64,000 bases of DNA. Source: Torymus aiolomorphi. Its lineage: Eukaryota; Arthropoda; Insecta; Hymenoptera; Torymidae. The stretch covers positions 191,510,604-191,574,603 of the forward strand of contig CM070873.1 of NCBI GenBank assembly GCA_036365515.1, written 5' to 3'. This document shows, piece after piece, positions 1-9,647 of this stretch. Position 1 is the stretch's first letter. Each line of letters starts with the position of its first letter. The position numbers and the translations under genes are program-made. The notes under the pieces are model-generated. The model was given only the letters and a program-made list of their open reading frames with translations, made no database searches and was not told the DNA's origin.

Positions 1-439
1 ATTAAATTCCATACTGTTTATTTCACTTTACATTTTCGTTGAAAAGTTTAAGTAACTGCGCTTTTGTGTCATATTTGTTTATTTTTATCATGTATTGAAT
101 TTTTAATTTATCCTTCGTGTTTTTTACTTGGTAATCATTCCTCTTTTTGATTATTATGCTCTAGTTAAATGCGTGTATATTTTTATCCGATACGGACAGT
201 GAGAATACAGGGTTTTCTTCGGCTGTATGGATCATTGCGTCATCCTCATCCTCAAACATTTGAGCTAGCTCTTGGTCGGCGAGGGGGGTGATATCGGACA
301 CTTGTGGGAGCATAGAAAGAGAGTCATCTTCTTGATTGTTTATTTCAATTCTGCTTAAGGTGTCACCTATTTTCTCGCATCCTTTCTTGTATTTAATTTC
401 ATAATTATATTCTTCTAATTTCAGTCTCCAACGAATTAA
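1..439 (-). pseudogene. Gypsy-A pol, RNase H end and downstream linker (3' part)
   Basis: Read on the minus strand from 439 downwards, this encodes the end of a Ty3/Gypsy RNase H domain: a TSLIRWRLKLEEYNYEIKY block, then a K-G-C-E segment and a DTLSR block, followed by an acidic linker of about 40 residues. The same polyprotein begins at 5569-6910. The two parts were separated when a foldback element landed in a TTAA. Joining at TTAA restores the expected spacing between the ARL and IRWRLKLEE segments. A stop follows the linker near 170, and the window edge cuts the rest. Old and degenerate; confident as Gypsy RNase H, family unknown. Confidence 0.8.
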
Positions 440-878
440 GGAGGTTGTATGCCCCTAAAAAGGCCTTCAAGAAAAGTATTCATATCTTAATTTCGTAAAA
501 TATGGTAACGATAGTACGAATATAATATAAAAGAGCATATACTTTAAGAAAGTAAGAAAGATTATTTTCAACTTATTTGTGATATCTGAATTGTAGATAA
601 TGACCGTTAAATAAAATTTCGTTCGATATATAAAACTTTTTTATTTTTAATTCGATTTTAATAATTCAAAGCTTATTTTATTTATTAACCATTTATCTAC
701 ACACTCACCACATCAAAAATTAAAAAATTTATGTATTTGAAAAGAAAATTAATTATTAATTAGCTAATTATGAAATTACAAATAAACAATGAGCTTTATT
801 CTGCGTATATAAATTATTGCTTAATTTTGACATGGTGAATTTGTAGATAAATGGTTAAGAAATAAAATTATATTTCAT

Positions 879-1009
879 AGCCTCGTTCTCGAGATTACAA
901 AATGTAGCCCCCCCCCCCCCTCGTGCTGGAAGTCGCGCGTTCAGAGTAGTTAAAAAATTAGCCGCCTGGCGCGCCCTCATGCCGCGCGCGTCGCGGCCCG
1001 TCATTCTTT
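879..1009 (+). repeat. DIRS left inverted terminal repeat
   Basis: A GC-rich stretch with a run of about 14 C residues followed by a CTCGTGCTGGAAGTCGCGCG block. It is the reverse complement of 5147-5279 with few mismatches. It lies directly upstream of the gag-like ORF and so probably doubles as the promoter/leader. Confidence 0.85.
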
Positions 1010-1049
1010 CTCTTCGCGCGCTGGAGAAAGGTTGCGTTTAGAGTTCAAT

Positions 1050-2624
1050 ATGGGAAAACGTAAGAGCAGTGATACTGATATCGACATAGAGACTCTCAGG
1101 ATAAAGTTCGGAAAAGCTCAGGACGAGCTGGAAAAGTTAATAGTTGAGAGACAGGCACGAGATAACAACAAAGAAGGTTCTAGTAAAAATGGAGATGCCG
1201 AAAACGACACTATTGACGACGGTGAAGATATACATGATAGTCCTTCAGACGAATTCTCAGAACTAGAATTTGAGGAAGTGGATGACAACGACACCGAACA
1301 AGACGAAAACTCACAAGTTACTGAAAGTAAGAACATAATGAAAATATCTTTTTAGTTGGACTGCTATGGCAATTAAAAAAATAACACAGACTCGCAGGTC
1401 CTGTGTTTAGAAATAGCAATTCAGCGTCTACTGTCGCAGGTAGTAGTACGAGTTAGTTTCATATAAGAAACTGAAAATAATAAACTTTACATGCACACTC
1501 TCGCAGGTAGTGTTGCTGCTATAAAAACATGTACACACACTCTCGCAGGCAGTGTCGCTATGGAAAAAAAAGAGACATGCACGCACACTCTCGCAGGAAG
1601 TGTTGCTCATAAAAATTTGCACTATCGATCGTAGCTTCGTAACAGAAAATCATAAAAGAAAATTTTTTGTTCACACGCACGATAAAAAATTAGAGGACAG
1701 AAGAAGAAATTTCGTGGTAACACGAAACAAAGACGACGCGCAGACACGTGCTCGCGCTCGTCCGCGCTCGCTCGCTCGTGCGTGTTTATACGCGCACAAG
1801 CTAAGAATATCAACATGCGCGATCTCTTTGTCCTTAACTATCTTTCTCCTTTCTGAAAATCAAACATATTGCATTTCATGTACTAATACCCTTTGTAATG
1901 TACAGGGGTTGCAGATCAAAAAGAGAATAAACCAGTCGGAAATGAAAGTGGAAAACCAGCGGAAGTTGCTGAAAAACCACTTGATGACGAATTGATGCAA
2001 GTACTTGGCATAGATCTAACAGAAAATAAAACTTTAAAAATTGATTTGCACTCTGATGTGCATAAAAGATGGAAACATTGGCATGATAAGGGCATGAAGA
2101 AAGAAGAACGGAAAGAGTTAATAGAAAAATATGGAAATCTCAAAGACTTGGCAATTCCGAAAATAAACCCAGAATTAGAAATGCACTTACCAAAGTCAAC
2201 AAAAACAAGAGACAATTACATGCACCTTAGGCAGAACTTGGCGAGTTCCGCTTTATCGTCACTGGGACTAGCTGCAATAACACTAATAGAAAATAAGGAA
2301 AACGTTGACAGAAAGTTGCTATTCAACATAGTCTTAGACACTGGTACTCTTATAGCAGATTTGATACATTGTCAAACCAAATCAAGAAGATCATCCATGA
2401 TGTCAACGGTGCCAAAAGACAAACATGAGATACTACAATCTACAAAACCAGACCAGTTTCTGTTTGGCGAGAAATTATCTGAAAAATTTAAGGAATCAAA
2501 AAACTTGGAAAACTTATTTTCAATAAAAAATACAAACAAAAAACAAGGTCAACAAAGACCGGCTTTAAACCCCATCGGCCTGCAAGGGAACCGGCCAACC
2601 CCTTATCATGCAAGCTACAATTAA
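1050..2624 (+). CDS. DIRS ORF1 (gag-like), probably two exons
   Basis: The first ATG is at 1050. Exon 1 (1050-1326) encodes a lysine-rich start followed by a strongly acidic tail. A donor GTAAGA lies at 1327 and an acceptor TGTACAG ends at 1905. Exon 2 (1906-2624) continues to a TAA. The leftover bases (1 + 2) keep the frame, giving a protein of about 331 residues. Exon 2 has the alpha-helical composition of DIRS ORF1/Gag proteins, with a basic QQRPALNP-type tail, and no zinc knuckle. The position before RT fits Gag. The exon structure is inferred from phase and splice consensus; unspliced, exon 1 would stop at 1355. No nonsense mutation was seen in either exon. Confidence 0.6.
1380..1616 (+). 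repeat. Imperfect tandem repeats within the DIRS ORF1 intron
   Basis: Five imperfect units of roughly 45-60 bp, each carrying a (C/G)TCGCAGG motif, mostly as ACTCTCGCAGGNAGTG and followed by GTTGCT-like text. Three of the five read CAGGT, so an acceptor-like CAG abuts a donor-like GT. They lie wholly within the predicted intron 1327-1905. Confidence 0.7.
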
Positions 2625-2777
2625 GGTCAATGGAATTACGCGAGCAGGAGGAAACCAAAACCTCCAATACAACAAAGGTCACACAACCAACAAGCGGAAC
2701 AGACACCATACCCGCCACGCAAACAGAAACCAAATCAGAAATAGAAACGGGAGTAAGTAAAGTTGCAGGCAGACTTA

Positions 2778-3970
2778 CAAATTATAAAGAAAGTTAGGAA
2801 AAGCTAACGAATAATAAGTTTATCCTAAATTGCATTTCGGGATATAAATTACAATTTTGTAAAAAACTAAAACAAAATAAAATTCCATCTGTCCAATTAA
2901 AATCTCTAGAAGAGATAAAAAACACAAAAAAGGCCATTAAAAATTTATTAGATAAAGGGGCTGTAGAAATATGTAAACCAAATAAAAATCAATTTACCTC
3001 AAGGTTTTTTCTTAGACCAAAACCTGATGGATCTCATCGATTCATTTTAAATCTTATAGAATTAAATACATTTATTCAAACCAATCACTTCAAAATGGAA
3101 GACATTAGATCTGTTGAAAAACTAATATTTCCGGGTTATTTTATGGGCTCAATTGATCTAGAAGACGCTTATTTTTCTAGTCAAGTCGCAAATATTTGAG
3201 GTTTAAATTTTTAAATAAACTTTATGAATTCACATGCTTACCATTTGGTCTTAACATCAGTCCTTATCTTTATACAAAACTGATGAAAATCCCTATGAAT
3301 TATTTAAGATCAAAAGGATTTACTTCCGTTATATATCTTGACGATATATTGTGTATAGGAAAAAACTTCGACGATTATAAAAGAAATATTGACGAAACAA
3401 TTAAACTATTAACATCCCTAGCATTTATCATAAGTGTACGAAAAAGTAATCTAGTTCCTTCGATGAGATGTAAATATTTAGGCTTCCTTATATATAGATT
3501 CAGAGAAATATATTATTGAGTTGACTGAATTAAAAAGAAAAAATTTAAAAAAAGACTTAAAAACTTTAAAAAGTCAAAAATCCTGTACAATCCGAGACTT
3601 TGCTCAATTGATAGGAAAAATGATCTCTGTATGCCCGGCCACAAAATACGGATTATTACACACACGCATATTAGAAAGAATTAAAATTTTAGCTTTATTT
3701 AACAATGAAATATAATAATTAATATTAAAAATGCTTACAAAAATTAAATGGGAACAAGCGACAGGAATCGTTGTTGTACCAGACTGGCCTAGCCAACTAT
3801 GGTACCCATTGTTTAACGAATTACTCATAGCGAAACCAATAAGATTTCAACCTGATACTAATCTACTGTTATCACCTTACAGGAAAAAAATTCATGCTCA
3901 AGCAGCACACCTCAGTATGATGGCTGGGTTAGTATCAGGGAAGCATTCGCTAAGAAAAACGTTCCGATAG
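2778..3970 (+). pseudogene. DIRS reverse transcriptase and RNase H, frameshifted
   Basis: The frame starting near 2800 encodes an RT N-terminus: LDKGAVEICKPNK, then RFFLRPKPDGSHRFILNL, then GSIDLEDAYFS. A stop and small deletion near 3195 shift to the frame of 3196-3519, which has the CLPFGLNISPYLYTKL block and the catalytic YLDDIL box. After another shift, 3521-3715 has the KKDLKTLKSQKS and QLIGKM segments. The frame at 3731-3970 carries the DIRS RNase H signature VVVPDWPSQLWYPLFNELL. The YxDD aspartates are present, but at least three frame breaks make it non-functional. The family call is secure because the PDWPSQ-WYP motif is characteristic of DIRS elements. Confidence 0.85.
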
Positions 3971-4870
3971 AAGCTCTAGACATTATACTATCTTCATTAG
4001 CCCCAGCTACAGCAAAACAATATATTTCGGCCTTAAAGGCATGGTGGCACTTTTGTTTAACAGAGAAAATAGATTTTTATACACCAGATCGAAAAAACCT
4101 TCTCAAATTTCTAACGGAACAGTTTAATGCAGGAGCTTCTTACGGCACCATGAATACATTAAGATGTGCGATCTCCCTTATATCACCAGGAAAAATTGGT
4201 GAAGATACAATAATAAGTAGATTCATAAAAGGCGTATTTAGACTAAAACCAACGAACCCAAAGTATAATCAAAGATGGAATGTAGACTGTGTATTAGACT
4301 ATTTAAAAAAGATTTATTCATTAAATAAACAAAGTTTCAAAATCTTAACAGAGAAGACTATAACTCTATTAATATTAAGCACAGCACATAAAGTACAAAC
4401 TATAAGTTGTATAAAAATAAGTAATATTTGTATTAGCGATAATAGTTTAGATATAAAAATACCAGAATTAATTAAGACGTCAGGTCCTGGCCGATATCAA
4501 CCGCTACTCTGTATTCCAAAGTTTAATGATAATTTAGATATCTGAATATTTAAATGTAACAAAACAAATAAGAAACAATACCGATAATTTATTTGTAACT
4601 ATAAAGAAACCCCACAAGGCCGCAGGGCCACAAACAATAAGTAGGTGGGTAAAAAACACATTGGAAACATCTGGTATAGATACATCTATTTTTACAGCTC
4701 ATTCAACCAGGCATGCAGCTACTTCTAAAGCCTTTCAAAAAGGGGTAGATTTAGGAACAATAGGAAGGACTGCAGGCTGGTCGAATAATTCAAATGTTTT
4801 TGTGAACTTTTACAATAGACCGATTCTAGATAATAACTATTTATTCGCTGAAAAAATCATCAATTCTTAA
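3935..4870 (+). pseudogene. DIRS tyrosine recombinase (integrase), frameshifted
   Basis: An N-terminal core-binding domain begins near 3935 and contains ATAKQYISALKAWWHFC. The catalytic domain follows at 4150-4545 and 4661-4870. The box II HSTR (HxxR) is present near 4698. The C-terminal AGWSNNSNVFVNFYNR segment contains the nucleophilic Tyr. In the box I position the text reads TAHKVQTIS, so a Lys stands where the catalytic Arg is expected (one transition, AGA to AAA). A one-base frame break near 4542-4550 separates box I from box II. It would normally integrate the circular DIRS cDNA. Stop TAA is at 4868-4870. Confidence 0.85.
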
Positions 4871-4960
4871 TTATTATGTATTCACTGTAATTAATTATAA
4901 TTTACGTTATAATAAATATTTTTTTTGTATAAAATTTGAAATTGCTCAATCTCTGAAGAT

Positions 4961-5079
4961 CTACATTTTGTAATCTCGAGAACGAGGCTATGAAATATAA
5001 TTGACTGATCTAACGAACTTACCTGTAAGTGATGTTTGATCACAATTATATGAAGAGCCTCGTTCGAAGAGATTACAAA
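4961..5079. repeat. DIRS internal complementary region
   Basis: 4961 to about 5002 is the reverse complement of the element's left end (869-908). It continues directly into the reverse complement of the right end (5260-5333). In DIRS replication this acts as a bridge for circularising the cDNA. The two halves meet at ...AAATATAATTGACTGATC..., which defines both element termini. Confidence 0.88.
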
Positions 5080-5146
5080 CCCACCCCAGTTTATCACAAA
5101 TCATATAAACCCACCACAGTTATGACAATTTCAAATCTACGCTAAA

Positions 5147-5279
5147 AAGAATGACGAGCCGCGACGCGCGCGGCATGAGAGCGCGCCAGGCGGCTAATTT
5201 TTTAACTACGCTGAACGCGCGACTTCCAGCACGAGGGGTGGGGGGGGGGCTACATTTTGTAATCTCTTCGGACGAGGCT
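5147..5279 (-). repeat. DIRS right inverted terminal repeat
   Basis: The reverse complement of 879-1009, differing at a handful of bases and in the length of the homopolymer (G run at 5237-5249). Confidence 0.85.
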
Positions 5280-5568
5280 CTTCATATAATTGTGATCAAA
5301 CATCACTTACAGGTAAGTTCGTTAGATCAGTCAATAAGCTTTGAATGATTAAAATCGAATTCAAATAAAAAAGTTTTATATTTTCAAGTGAAATTTTGTT
5401 TAACGGCCATTATCTACGGTTCAAATATCACAAATAAGTTGAAAATATTTTTTCTTACTTTCTCAAAGTATACTCTTTTATATTATATTCGTACTATTGT
5501 TACCATATTTCACAAAATTATGATATGCATATTTTTCTTGAAGGCCTTTTTAGGGGTATACAACCTCC

Positions 5569-6910
5569 TTAATCTGGCGTTTGATGTTTTCAAGGACCAG
5601 AGACAAGTGAGTGTCTTATGGTCTATTTCGATAATGAATTTTCGTCCATATAAATATGACGAAAATATCGATATGCTTCGACAATTCCTAACAGTTCTTT
5701 TTCTATAGTAGAGTAGTTCTGTTCTGCAGAGTTTAGAGTTCTCGAAAAGTTTGATATTGGATGATGTTCTTGAGATAAAACTACCTCAATAGGTTTTTAC
5801 TTCCGTTTGGGTTTTTGGTAGGGGGTACTTTACTATAGCGTTGATTTTGTTCGGATTAGGCTTCAGTCCTTCTGCGATAATAATATGCCCTAAAAATGGC
5901 ACTTTCTTCCTCAAGAATTCGCTCTTATCTAATTGTACCTTTGTCTTTTTAATCCATGTTCTCTGAGTCATATTTGTACACAGTTGTTTGTATTTTTAAT
6001 CCATGTTCTCTGAGTCGTAAAAAATAAGTTTTACACGTTGAAGATGATCTTGAAGCGATTTGGAAAATATTACTATGTCATCCATGTATGCAAAACAAAA
6101 TTTATGTAGGTATTCATTAGAATTTTGTCCATCATTCGTTGGAATGTTGATGGTGCGTTTTTCAAGCCAAATGGCACCCTGGTATGCTCATAGTGGCCAT
6201 TTTCGGCGGCAAAAGCAATTTTTTCGTTTAGTAGAAGCCTTGAGCTAGATCTAGTGTAGAAAAATATGAACATTTTCCTAAATTTTCCAAAATTTCATTC
6301 ATACGAGGAAATGGATACTTGTCCTCGATAGTTTTGTCATTCAATTTTCTGTAGTCGTTTACCATCCTACATTTCTGTTTTCCATTTGCGTCTCCTTTTT
6401 TTGGTACTATCCAGACAGGTGACGAATAAGGAGAGTCGCTTCGCTGAATTATTCCGTCTCTTAGTAATTTTCTGATCTGATTTTGAATTTCTTCTTTCAA
6501 GGCGTATGGATATCGAAAGTTTTTCACGTAGATGGGGTCTTCGTCTTTTGTTTTAATAATGCGACTAACTGCTGTCGTAGCTGATAGCTTCTCTTCTTCG
6601 TAGTAAAAGCAGTCACTGTACTTGTGGTATAGTGCTGTAATTTTATCCTTCTCTTCGGTATTCATGTGGCCGGTTCTTATCTGAGTAGCTGTTGCCTGAT
6701 GCTGATGATTCACCTTCACGCCTTAGCTCTTGCTTGGGATATTCTTTAAGTAATTAATTTCGAATTTACTCGTACCAAATGTTTCATTCTTGCAATCGAC
6801 GTTCGCCTTTATTTTTTGAAGATCCTTGTGGCCAATCCAGCAATCATAAGTCGAATGCCAGGGTGCGAATAAAAATGTTATTGGCGTTTCGTCGCTTAAT
6901 TTTTGTAAAA
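5569..6910 (-). pseudogene. Gypsy-A pol, protease linker, RT and start of RNase H (5' part)
   Basis: Minus-strand coding. Near 6900-6730 is a protease/linker remnant (FLFAPWHSTYDCWIGHKDL). At 6719-6228 is an RT N-terminus with SPVWIVPKK and [10 protein letters not shown]. At 6273-6073 is [17 protein letters not shown]. The YMDD box lies at about 6069-6080 in a shifted frame. Next comes VPFLGHIIIAEGLKPNP at 5786-5971, then an RNase H start ([29 protein letters not shown]) at about 5660-5750. A 24-bp segment is duplicated at 5947-5970 and 5993-6017. Several stops and frameshifts show it is dead. It continues at 439-1 after the inserted elements. Confidence 0.85.
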
Positions 6911-7420
6911 TATGAAAAATTAATGTGTGACGTGTTTCCTTAGTGAGTTTATGTATATTAAGTCGGTTTCGCTAAAACTCCACTATAATGTTTCTACAAG
7001 AGAAACAATTGCTCGCTTTTGAGCCTAGAAACCTAATAACTCGGGATCGAGCTAAGATACTACACAAAACGGAAGGGGCGGAATAAGGGGCTAAAAGGGC
7101 ACGACGCGGTAGTTGAAATGGAATATAACAGAAAACGCTACATCAACGAATTGGTTTTGTTAACTTACGTAGATTATCAGGAAACCACCAGTAAACTATT
7201 GGTACGGCTGATATCTAGGCTAGATAACGTATTTTTTTAACGCGTTTTGAAGGGGATTATTTTATGAAATATATATATACATAAAAAAAACACTGGATTT
7301 AAATGTGGGCACTAGTATTTGAGGTTACGATTTATGTTACAATACATGGGGGCGGTACATGGGGAATAATTTAGCTATGGCTAAAAGAGACAAAGTTAGA
7401 TAGCAGATTTTAAAAGGATA
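6911..7420. other. No gene recognised
   Basis: Mixed-composition sequence upstream (in its own orientation) of Gypsy-A. It could hold degraded gag, leader or LTR, but I could not find a matching LTR pair. Confidence 0.4.
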
Positions 7421-8169
7421 CCCTAGTGGAAATACTTAATCGTACATAAAAGTGCTTAACTGCGTGTAAAACTGTGCCAAACTGCCCAAGTAGGTAGGTT
7501 TCGGATATTTTACAGAGATTTATCATAAATTGGCACAGTTTGGAACAGTGTGGCACATTTTTACACAGTTTGGCACAGTTTAGTACACACTATTGTTCAC
7601 TTATTAAAACAATAGAAGTAAAAAAATAGTAATAATTTATGATTAACAACAATTTTTAATATTTAATTATAGTTAAGCTCAATTAAAAATAAGTGGGCAC
7701 ACTTGACTATAGCTAAACCCAAATGATTTTGAGTCATTAGAAATTCTTGAATCTAATCACTATAAGCGGTTGAAGAAAATATTTGACATTGTTAATAATA
7801 AATGATTGTTGTTATTTTAAAAATTTAACAATAATTTGTGTTAAGGTGTGCCAACCGTGTGCCAAACTGTGCACCACTGTGTCCAACTGTCGCAAAGTAT
7901 GCAAAGTTTACTAAACTGTGCACAACTGTGCCAAATAATAAAGCTAAATTTATTTTTAATGCCTAAAAGCTTTTCGTGCTAAAATGGGCCAAACTGTGCT
8001 AAAATGTGCAAAAGTGTGTCAATCCTACTAAACCTGTGCAAAATGTCCAAAATCTACCTACTTGAGCACAGTTTCACACAGTTTGGCATAGTTTGACATA
8101 CTTTGGCATAGATTTGCACAGTTCCCTACACTTAAGCTCTCTGCGGCACAAAAATTTTTTCCACTAGGG
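7421..8169. mobile_element. TA-flanked foldback element with arms of TGTGCCAAACTG-like repeats
   Basis: CCCTAGTGG begins at 7421 and its reverse complement CCACTAGGG ends at 8169. TA flanks both sides (7419-7420, 8170-8171). The 749-bp body has arms full of 10-14-bp variants of GTGTGCCAAACTG, plus-sense on the right and inverted on the left. A non-repetitive AT-rich centre (about 7600-7840) has no ORF. CCC-rich TIRs plus a TA duplication fit a Tc1/mariner-mobilised non-autonomous element. Confidence 0.75.
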
Positions 8170-8570
8170 TACTTACTGCTTCTCCTTGGTCCTTGGCAGG
8201 TTTGATGATCCGTGGTCTTCGCTTGCAATGTTGTAATAAAGGTGCCATTTGGTAAAAATAGAATAAGATTAACACGAAAGTTTATAATAAGTTTTATTTT
8301 GAAAATATTCCTATGTTACCTTTGCGCGATAACTAAATTTGACAAACTAACTTTGAATATTTTAGATTCTACGAGATTGAGACTTGGTGTGTAGTACAAG
8401 TTCGAAGATTTATTACTTAGAAAAATCCGAGATTGTAAATATGAATGAAAAAAGAAAAAGAATTGGAAGTGAACCTCTTCAGTTGAGGGCTGTGAGATGA
8501 GTGTGCTGGGGTAGACGCAGTAATGACCGAACTAGACTTAAGATGAGATGCCGACACTTTCCCTTGTCTT
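8170..8570. other. No gene recognised
   Basis: Unique-looking intervening DNA. Short ORFs at 8212-8394 and 8417-8608 show no domain signal. Confidence 0.4.
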
Positions 8571-9168
8571 ACAAGGAAGGGTATCGAACCCGAACTCACC
8601 GATTTCAAAAATTTCGATATATGTTGTAGATCATGAAAAAATATGAGACACGTGTTTTTTCTTATCTGCGGAAAAACATATTTAGAGGGTGAAAACCACC
8701 CCTAAAGATAACCCCCAAAAACGGTTTTTTAAATATATCTCGGCTTCTACTGCGTATTTCAGAGTAAAACAAAATAGAAATTACTTCTTATAAAAAACAA
8801 AGATAACTGAAGCAATTTTTACCCTAAGGGTTGCAACCCTTATTTTTTATTTTCAAAAAGCTAATTTTTTGATCATTTATATTGAAAATAAAAAATGAGG
8901 GTTGCAACCCTTAGGGTCAAAATTACTTCAGTTATCTTTGTTTTTTTATAAGAAGTAATTTCTATTTTGTTTTACTCTGAAATACGCAGTAGAAGCCGAC
9001 ATATATTTAAAAAACCGTTTTTGGGGGTTATCTTTAGGGGTGGTTTTCACCCCCTAAATATGTTTTTCCGCAGATAAGAAAAAACACGTGTCTCATATTT
9101 TTTCATGATCTACAACATATATCGAAATTTTTGAAATCAGTGAGTTCGGGTTCGATATCCTTCCTTGT
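8571..9168. repeat. Near-perfect 600-bp palindrome (hairpin element)
   Basis: The left arm (8571 to about 8860) starts ACAAGGAAGGGTATCGAACC. The right arm (about 8884 to 9168) is its reverse complement with only scattered mismatches, around a loop of about 24 bp. Candidate TTA duplications flank it (TTA-CAAGG ... CCTTG-TTA). Arm text such as ACGGTTTTTGGGGGT and TTTTCCGCAGATAAGAAAAA also occurs in diverged form at 25030-25110 and 25490-25560. Confidence 0.85.
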
Positions 9169-9647
9169 TAGACGTAGAGGGATGCTATTAGTCGCTCGGA
9201 TTTTGGGTCCACTCTCGCTCGAAATCGAACGCTAGGATTCGATAATGAGCCGCTTTTATGCAAAAACGATATAGCTTAAATATTAAACAGTAAGAAGACA
9301 ATTTTACTGTTTTACATTTAGTAATACGGTGAATAACCCACTTAGACATAATGATTTTTCTAAAATCATTGGTTTCTAAAATGAAATGTAAAATATATAT
9401 AATAGATCGACGGTACCAATACTAATTAAAAGGAAAATAAGTTAAAGCATGAAAATTATTAATTTTATAATGAATATTACTTAATGAGTCGATAAATAAT
9501 TAGTAATGCTATATAATTACTATAACAAACTATGAATATTTCTGAAAACTTAACATTAATCAAAGTGATTTATTCATTTACATGGTTTTATCGTAAACAA
9601 ATGGTATTTAACGGTGAAATCGTGCAAAAGCTATTTGCGAGTACATC
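9169..9647. other. No gene recognised
   Basis: AT-rich intervening DNA with no ORF or repeat structure that I can support. Confidence 0.4.

Larger units (their letters stand above)
869..5334 (+). mobile_element. DIRS-type tyrosine-recombinase retrotransposon
   Basis: It has a gag-like ORF, a DIRS-type RT and RNase H, and a C-terminal tyrosine recombinase. Termini are inverted (879-1009 versus 5147-5279), with an internal complementary region at 4961-5079. This is the layout of DIRS1-like rather than PAT or Ngaro elements. The edges are fixed by the ICR, which contains the reverse complement of the right end joined to the left end, and by the uninterrupted arm of the host foldback element (440-720). 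They are uncertain only by the 3-bp AAT shared at both junctions. No longer target duplication is seen, as expected for recombinase integration. Internal frameshifts make this copy defective. Confidence 0.88.
440..5568. mobile_element. TTAA-flanked foldback element (about 660 bp) split by a DIRS retrotransposon
   Basis: TTAA occurs at 436-439 and 5569-5572. Immediately inside are inverted copies of GGAGGTTGTA (440 onwards) and TACAACCTCC (up to 5568). The inverted arms continue for more than 220 bp: 440-720 matches the reverse complement of 5335-5568 plus 822-868. It has no ORF of its own. Removing 869-5334 leaves a palindromic element of about 663 bp. TTAA duplication is the piggyBac signature, so this is best read as a piggyBac-type non-autonomous element. 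Its target is the RNase H of Gypsy-A. Confidence 0.8.
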
